A stretch of DNA of 64,000 nt from an uncultured Lachnospiraceae bacterium (GTDB lineage: Bacteria > Bacillota > Clostridia > Lachnospirales > Lachnospiraceae). Positions 60,817-64,000 of this stretch are shown in pieces (position 1 is the stretch's first letter; the number at the start of each line of letters is the position of its first letter). Made by a program: the position numbers and the translations under genes. The stretch spans positions 62,001-126,000 of the forward strand of contig CATLGV010000004.1 of the NCBI GenBank assembly GCA_949948735.1, read 5' to 3'. Under the pieces are notes generated by a model. That model searched no databases. It had not been told where the DNA came from and saw nothing but the letters and a program-made list of their open reading frames with translations.

Positions 60817-62034
60817 ATGCGGCTTAAGAAAAAGGCATGGTGTATATTCACGGTTTGGATATTGCTTGCGTCTGTCATAATGGCTTCCGTGTTTATGGGA
60901 GAGACAGTATATGCGGAACAGGGGGAAAACGGCACGGGTGCGCGGCAGAGCGGAATGCAGCTGACGTCCCCGTCGGCTATTTTGATGGAGGCATCCACCG
61001 GAACCATTTTGTTCGAAAAAAATCCGGACGAAATCCGGAGTCCGGCGAGTATTACAAAGATAATGACGCTGATATTGACCTTTGAGGCGTTGGAAAAGGG
61101 AAGGATAAAGCTGGAGGACGAAGTAGTCACCAGCGGGTATGCGATGTCGATGGGGGGCTCCCAGGTATTTCTGGAGGAGGGAGAAATCCAGACAGTCGAT
61201 ACGCTGATTAAATGTATTGTGGTAGCAAGCGGAAATGACGCGTCGGTGGCGATGGCAGAGTTTATCGCGGGGAGCGAGGCGGAGTTTGTCAGCCAGATGA
61301 ACGACAAGGCGGCGCAGCTTGGAATGAAAAACACACATTTTATGGACTGCTGCGGGCTTTCCTCCGATGCGCAGCATCATACGACTGCCAGAGACGTGGC
61401 GATTATGTCGCGGGAGCTGATAACAAAGTATCCGGATATATATAATTATACGAAGATCTGGATGGAGGACATTACCCATGTAACAAGGCAGGGGAGCAAA
61501 AACTTTACGCTCTCGAGTACCAATAAGCTTTTGAAGCAGTATCAGTGGACAACGGGGTTGAAAACGGGCTCTACGAGCCAGGCAAAATATTGTTTCAGTG
61601 CGACGGCGAGTAAGGACGGAATAGATCTGATTGCGGTGATTATGGGGGCGCCGGATTTTAAGGTGCGCTTTGCGGAGGCGAGGAGTCTGCTGGAATACGG
61701 CTTTGCCATGACGAGACTGTATGTCGATACGAATGACAATGAGCTTCCGCTGATGAAGGTCAAGGGCGGAAAACAGGAGAAGGTGGAGGTCGTTGCGGAT
61801 GGAGATTTCCGGTATCTGGACGTCAACGGCGCTGATTTCAGCCAGATAGAGAAAATTTACGAATTCAGCGAAGCGCTTGAGGCGCCGGTGGAAGCGGGAA
61901 CGCAGGCGGGGCGCGTTGTGTACCGGCTTGGCGGCAGAGAGATTGGCAGCGTGCCGATTCGAACCATGGACAGCGTTGAAAAGGCGCATTATTTTGATTA
62001 TTTAAAGCGCGTAATGCTTGCGTGGCTGATATGA
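60817..62034 (+). CDS. D-alanyl-D-alanine carboxypeptidase (DacF-like, S11 family)
   Basis: The 405-residue penicillin-binding protein trims the terminal D-Ala from peptidoglycan side chains. A signal peptide (about residues 1-34) is followed by the serine-peptidase motifs SxxK in RSPASITKIM, SxN in VVASGNDAS and KTG in TGLKTGSTSQA. A C-terminal PBP5-type beta domain (about 285-385) ends in a short helix that may dock on the membrane. It resembles DacF, which serves in spore or vegetative wall maturation. ATG 60817 has AGGCGGG before it. Confidence 0.92.
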   Translation: MRLKKKAWCIFTVWILLASVIMASVFMGETVYAEQGENGTGARQSGMQLTSPSAILMEASTGTILFEKNPDEIRSPASITKIMTLILTFEALEKGRIKLEDEVVTSGYAMSMGGSQVFLEEGEIQTVDTLIKCIVVASGNDASVAMAEFIAGSEAEFVSQMNDKAAQLGMKNTHFMDCCGLSSDAQHHTTARDVAIMSRELITKYPDIYNYTKIWMEDITHVTRQGSKNFTLSSTNKLLKQYQWTTGLKTGSTSQAKYCFSATASKDGIDLIAVIMGAPDFKVRFAEARSLLEYGFAMTRLYVDTNDNELPLMKVKGGKQEKVEVVADGDFRYLDVNGADFSQIEKIYEFSEALEAPVEAGTQAGRVVYRLGGREIGSVPIRTMDSVEKAHYFDYLKRVMLAWLI

Positions 62035-62047
62035 TGTGGGATATAAT
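62018..62047 (+). promoter_or_regulatory. Possible promoter directly ahead of the dac terminator
   Basis: TTGCGT (62018-62023), an 18-bp spacer and the perfect -10 TATAAT (62042-62047) would start transcription at about the terminator hairpin. It could feed the phosphoesterase gene by read-through. Confidence 0.45.
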
Positions 62048-62049
62048 AG

Positions 62050-62074
62050 ACGCAGGCCGAACGGCCTGCGTTTT
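62050..62074 (+). terminator. Rho-independent terminator
   Basis: ACGCAGGCC (62050-62058) pairs with GGCCTGCGT (62063-62071) around GAAC, followed by TTT. The stem is very stable. Confidence 0.85.
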
Positions 62075-62132
62075 AGGGTGGTTTGACAGGGGCCTGAAAA
62101 TATTTTAGCAAAAACAGAAAGGTTTGTTATAC

Positions 62133-62996
62133 ATGCAGAGCTTTGGAATAATTGTAGTGTGGGTGCTTGTCGGTATGGCGGCCGCTTTACTGCTTGTCGG
62201 GATTATAGACGGCAACCGGTTTGAGGTGGTGCGGGAGACGTTTGCACTTCCCGATTTGTCAAAGGACTGCCGGTTTGTGCTGATTTCGGACCTGCATAAT
62301 AAGGTTTACGGGAAGCATAATGACAAGGTGATCGCGGCCGTCAGGCAGATAGATCCGGACTTTATTCTGCTGGCAGGGGATATGGTGACGTCTAAGGCAG
62401 GCGAGGATATGACGCCGGCGATAGAGCTTGTGCAGGCGCTTTGCCGCGAGTACAGGGTGTATTATGGCCTGGGTAACCATGAGGCGAAGATAAAGGCCTG
62501 CCGTAATAAGTTCGGGGATAAGTATGCGGCGCTCAGGAAAGCGGTGACAGCGGCAGGGGTAGTGCTGCTGGATAATGAGAGCTGCACCCTGCCGGAGTAC
62601 AATATGGTGATCACAGGCCTGAATCTTGACCTGAAATATTTTGCGCATTTCAAGAAAGGACGGATGGCAGAAAACTATCTGAATAAAGAGATCGGGCGGG
62701 CGCAGAGCCATCGCTGCAATATTCTGATTGCGCACAATCCCGATTATTTTGAAGAATATGCGGCGTGGGGAGCGGATTTGGTCGTCTCGGGACATGTGCA
62801 CGGCGGTATTATGCGGCTGCCGCTGCTTGGCGGCGTGATTTCGCCTTCGTATACGCTTTTTCCCAAATATGACGGCGGAGTATTTACGGAGGCGGATTCT
62901 GTGATGCTTTTGGGGCGGGGAATGGGTTCCCATACGCTGCCGTTTCGCTTTTTTAATCCGGCGCAGCTGTACGCGGTGGAGCTGAAGAAGCGGTAG
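62133..62996 (+). CDS. Membrane-anchored metallophosphoesterase (YkuE/YaeI type)
   Basis: The 287-residue protein has one N-terminal membrane segment (IIVVWVLVGMAAALLLVGI). A calcineurin-like phosphoesterase follows with metal motifs LISDLHNK, LLAGDMVTS, YGLGNHEAK and VVSGHVHGG. YkuE-like proteins hydrolyse phosphate esters near the membrane; the substrate here is unknown. ATG 62133 has AGAAAGG about 11 bases before it; TTG 62124 overlaps that site. Confidence 0.88.
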   Translation: MQSFGIIVVWVLVGMAAALLLVGIIDGNRFEVVRETFALPDLSKDCRFVLISDLHNKVYGKHNDKVIAAVRQIDPDFILLAGDMVTSKAGEDMTPAIELVQALCREYRVYYGLGNHEAKIKACRNKFGDKYAALRKAVTAAGVVLLDNESCTLPEYNMVITGLNLDLKYFAHFKKGRMAENYLNKEIGRAQSHRCNILIAHNPDYFEEYAAWGADLVVSGHVHGGIMRLPLLGGVISPSYTLFPKYDGGVFTEADSVMLLGRGMGSHTLPFRFFNPAQLYAVELKKR

Positions 62997-63013
62997 CGTA
63001 TGGCATTGAGTGC

Positions 63014-63074
63014 ATACGGAAGAAGCAATAAGATAATCACACTGAGACACACGGAAGAATCAATAAAGTAATCA
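63014..63074 (+). repeat. Two 26-bp imperfect direct repeats before the hydrolase gene
   Basis: Copies at 63014-63039 and 63049-63074 share 22 of 26 bases (ACGGAAGAA-CAATAA-TAATCA) with a period of 35 bp. This may be a duplicated binding site or a simple duplication. Confidence 0.6.
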
Positions 63075-63089
63075 GAAAGGACGAAGCCT

Positions 63090-64000
63090 GTGAAGAAGGA
63101 AAAGAACTATCAGGAGGAGTACGTATCTCTTTCCGGGATACGCCATTATCTGCTGCATTATCCGGCAAAACCGGAAGATCCGGTTTTGCTTTTTATTCAC
63201 GGAGGGCCGGGCCAGTCGGAGGCCAGTCTGGCTTATACTGTAGAAGCGTATTCGATGCGCAACTACAATATCGTGTATTATGACCAGCGCGGCGCAGGGA
63301 AAACTTATTTGAAGAATAAGAAGGCAAGGCCGGATACGGCGCTGCTGAAGCAGGACTTGCTGGAGCTTGTGCTATACCTTAAGAAACGGTATCACAGGGA
63401 GAAAATAGGGATTTTGGGGCATTCGTGGGGCAGCGTGCTGGGCAGTATGTTTGCGCTGGAGCATCCGGAGCATACATTGCTGTATATCGGTTGCGGACAG
63501 GTCGTGAATCTGATGGAGAATGAGCGGACTGGTTATGCGAAATTAAAGGAAGCCATTGAAAAGGCGGGAGACCGTAAGGACTTAAGGAAGCTTGCCCAAA
63601 TCGGTGAATATCCCGTCAGCGATTTCGATATGGCGGTGTGCCGCAAAATGGGCATGGTGCGGAAGCTGCAGGGAAAATATAAGCTGGCGGCGTCCTTCGA
63701 TAAGAATATGATAAAGCTTATCCGCCGGTCGCCGATTATGGGCATAAGGGACCTGCTGCCGCTTGTCACGGGGATGATGGTCAATATGCAGGTGATGAAA
63801 GAGCTGATGGCTTTTGACCTCAGGGCGCACGGCCTATGCTATCAGGTCCCGGTATATTATGTGCTTGGAGAACTGGATCAGCAGACGCCGATAGAAATCA
63901 GCATGCAGTATTTTAATGAGATGAAAGCGCCGGATAAAAAGCTGTACCTGATTTCAAACGCAGGACATCTTACCATGATAGACAATATGGATGAATACCG
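63090..64000 (+). CDS. Alpha/beta hydrolase (prolyl aminopeptidase-like), 3' truncated by the window
   Basis: The frame from GTG 63090 is open to the window end, so the C-terminus is missing. HGGPG and GQSE form the oxyanion region. The nucleophile Ser is in GHSWGS, and Asp in GELDQQTP and His in SNAGHLT complete the triad. The HGGPG motif and length favour the proline iminopeptidase (S33) branch, but esterase activity is equally possible. A GAAAGGA site precedes the GTG. Confidence 0.87.
   Translation, partial: MKKEKNYQEEYVSLSGIRHYLLHYPAKPEDPVLLFIHGGPGQSEASLAYTVEAYSMRNYNIVYYDQRGAGKTYLKNKKARPDTALLKQDLLELVLYLKKRYHREKIGILGHSWGSVLGSMFALEHPEHTLLYIGCGQVVNLMENERTGYAKLKEAIEKAGDRKDLRKLAQIGEYPVSDFDMAVCRKMGMVRKLQGKYKLAASFDKNMIKLIRRSPIMGIRDLLPLVTGMMVNMQVMKELMAFDLRAHGLCYQVPVYYVLGELDQQTPIEISMQYFNEMKAPDKKLYLISNAGHLTMIDNMDEY

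Noticed and set aside
60742-61989. 415-codon minus-strand frame opposite the carboxypeptidase
   Set aside because: It is a shadow of the S11 peptidase frame, rich in Arg/His/Leu, as mirrored GC-biased codons produce.
1-64000. Insertion sequences, prophage or integrative element
   Set aside because: No transposase, integrase, phage structural gene or tRNA-adjacent attachment duplication was seen; the tRNA-Arg 3' end is not repeated nearby.

Overview
The window looks like a chromosomal stretch of a motile, spore-forming Clostridia member, most likely Lachnospiraceae. The evidence is a base composition near 50% G+C, Firmicutes-type promoters and GGAGG ribosome binding sites, CodY, a sporulation sigma-K, a Gram-positive flagellar operon directly behind codY, and several small families I associate with Lachnospiraceae. 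I see no plasmid, phage, insertion sequence or CRISPR array. This is core genome with a few unusual genes.

Layout. 1-4280: a sensory phosphorelay made of the end of a hybrid kinase with an HPt domain, a single-domain response regulator and a PAS hybrid kinase. 4365-7579: diaminopimelate dehydrogenase, then a 2-isopropylmalate synthase gene whose product carries a full AraC-type DNA-binding domain at its C-terminus. That gene is preceded by two inverted repeats and a very short T-box leader. 7612-15667: DNA alkylation repair, tRNA-Arg(CCG), an SH3 membrane protein, an oxidoreductase, pseudouridine synthase, ligA and metA. 15805-22299: sigK, comM, dprA, topA and codY. 22562-35447: flgB-flgC-fliE-fliF-fliG-fliH-fliI-fliJ-motE-fliK-flgD-small flagellar gene-flgE. 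This makes the rod, M/C ring, export ATPase and hook, and ends at a terminator after flgE. 35500-41780: a small gene interrupted by an amber codon, asnS, a secreted 5'-nucleotidase and a cytosolic CZB chemoreceptor (minus strand). 41805-46208 (minus): a 1467-residue activase-like protein of the 2-hydroxyacyl-CoA dehydratase system. 46538-55358: a rhomboid-like membrane protein, a sigma-like protein lacking region 4 with an overlapping partner, an M16C peptidase, a DUF4349 lipoprotein, era-yqzL-recO and another lipoprotein. 55395-64000: glyQS, alaS, rpsU, a CmpB-like membrane protein, a D,D-carboxypeptidase, a phosphoesterase and a truncated alpha/beta hydrolase.

The most unusual item is the leucine locus. 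The LeuA-AraC fusion places a DNA-binding domain directly behind the leucine-sensing regulatory domain, so the feedback-inhibited enzyme could also act as a leucine-responsive regulator. Its leader keeps a convincing T-box antiterminator/terminator pair but appears to lack the specifier stem I. Two palindromes sharing a TGATTAA core lie upstream of the gene. Other structured signals are a four-copy repeat with two perfect hairpins ahead of flgE, a perfect 19-bp inverted repeat behind flgE, and a sigma-K gene without a pro-peptide whose promoter resembles a sigma-K promoter. All functional statements are inferred from sequence alone; no database search was possible.
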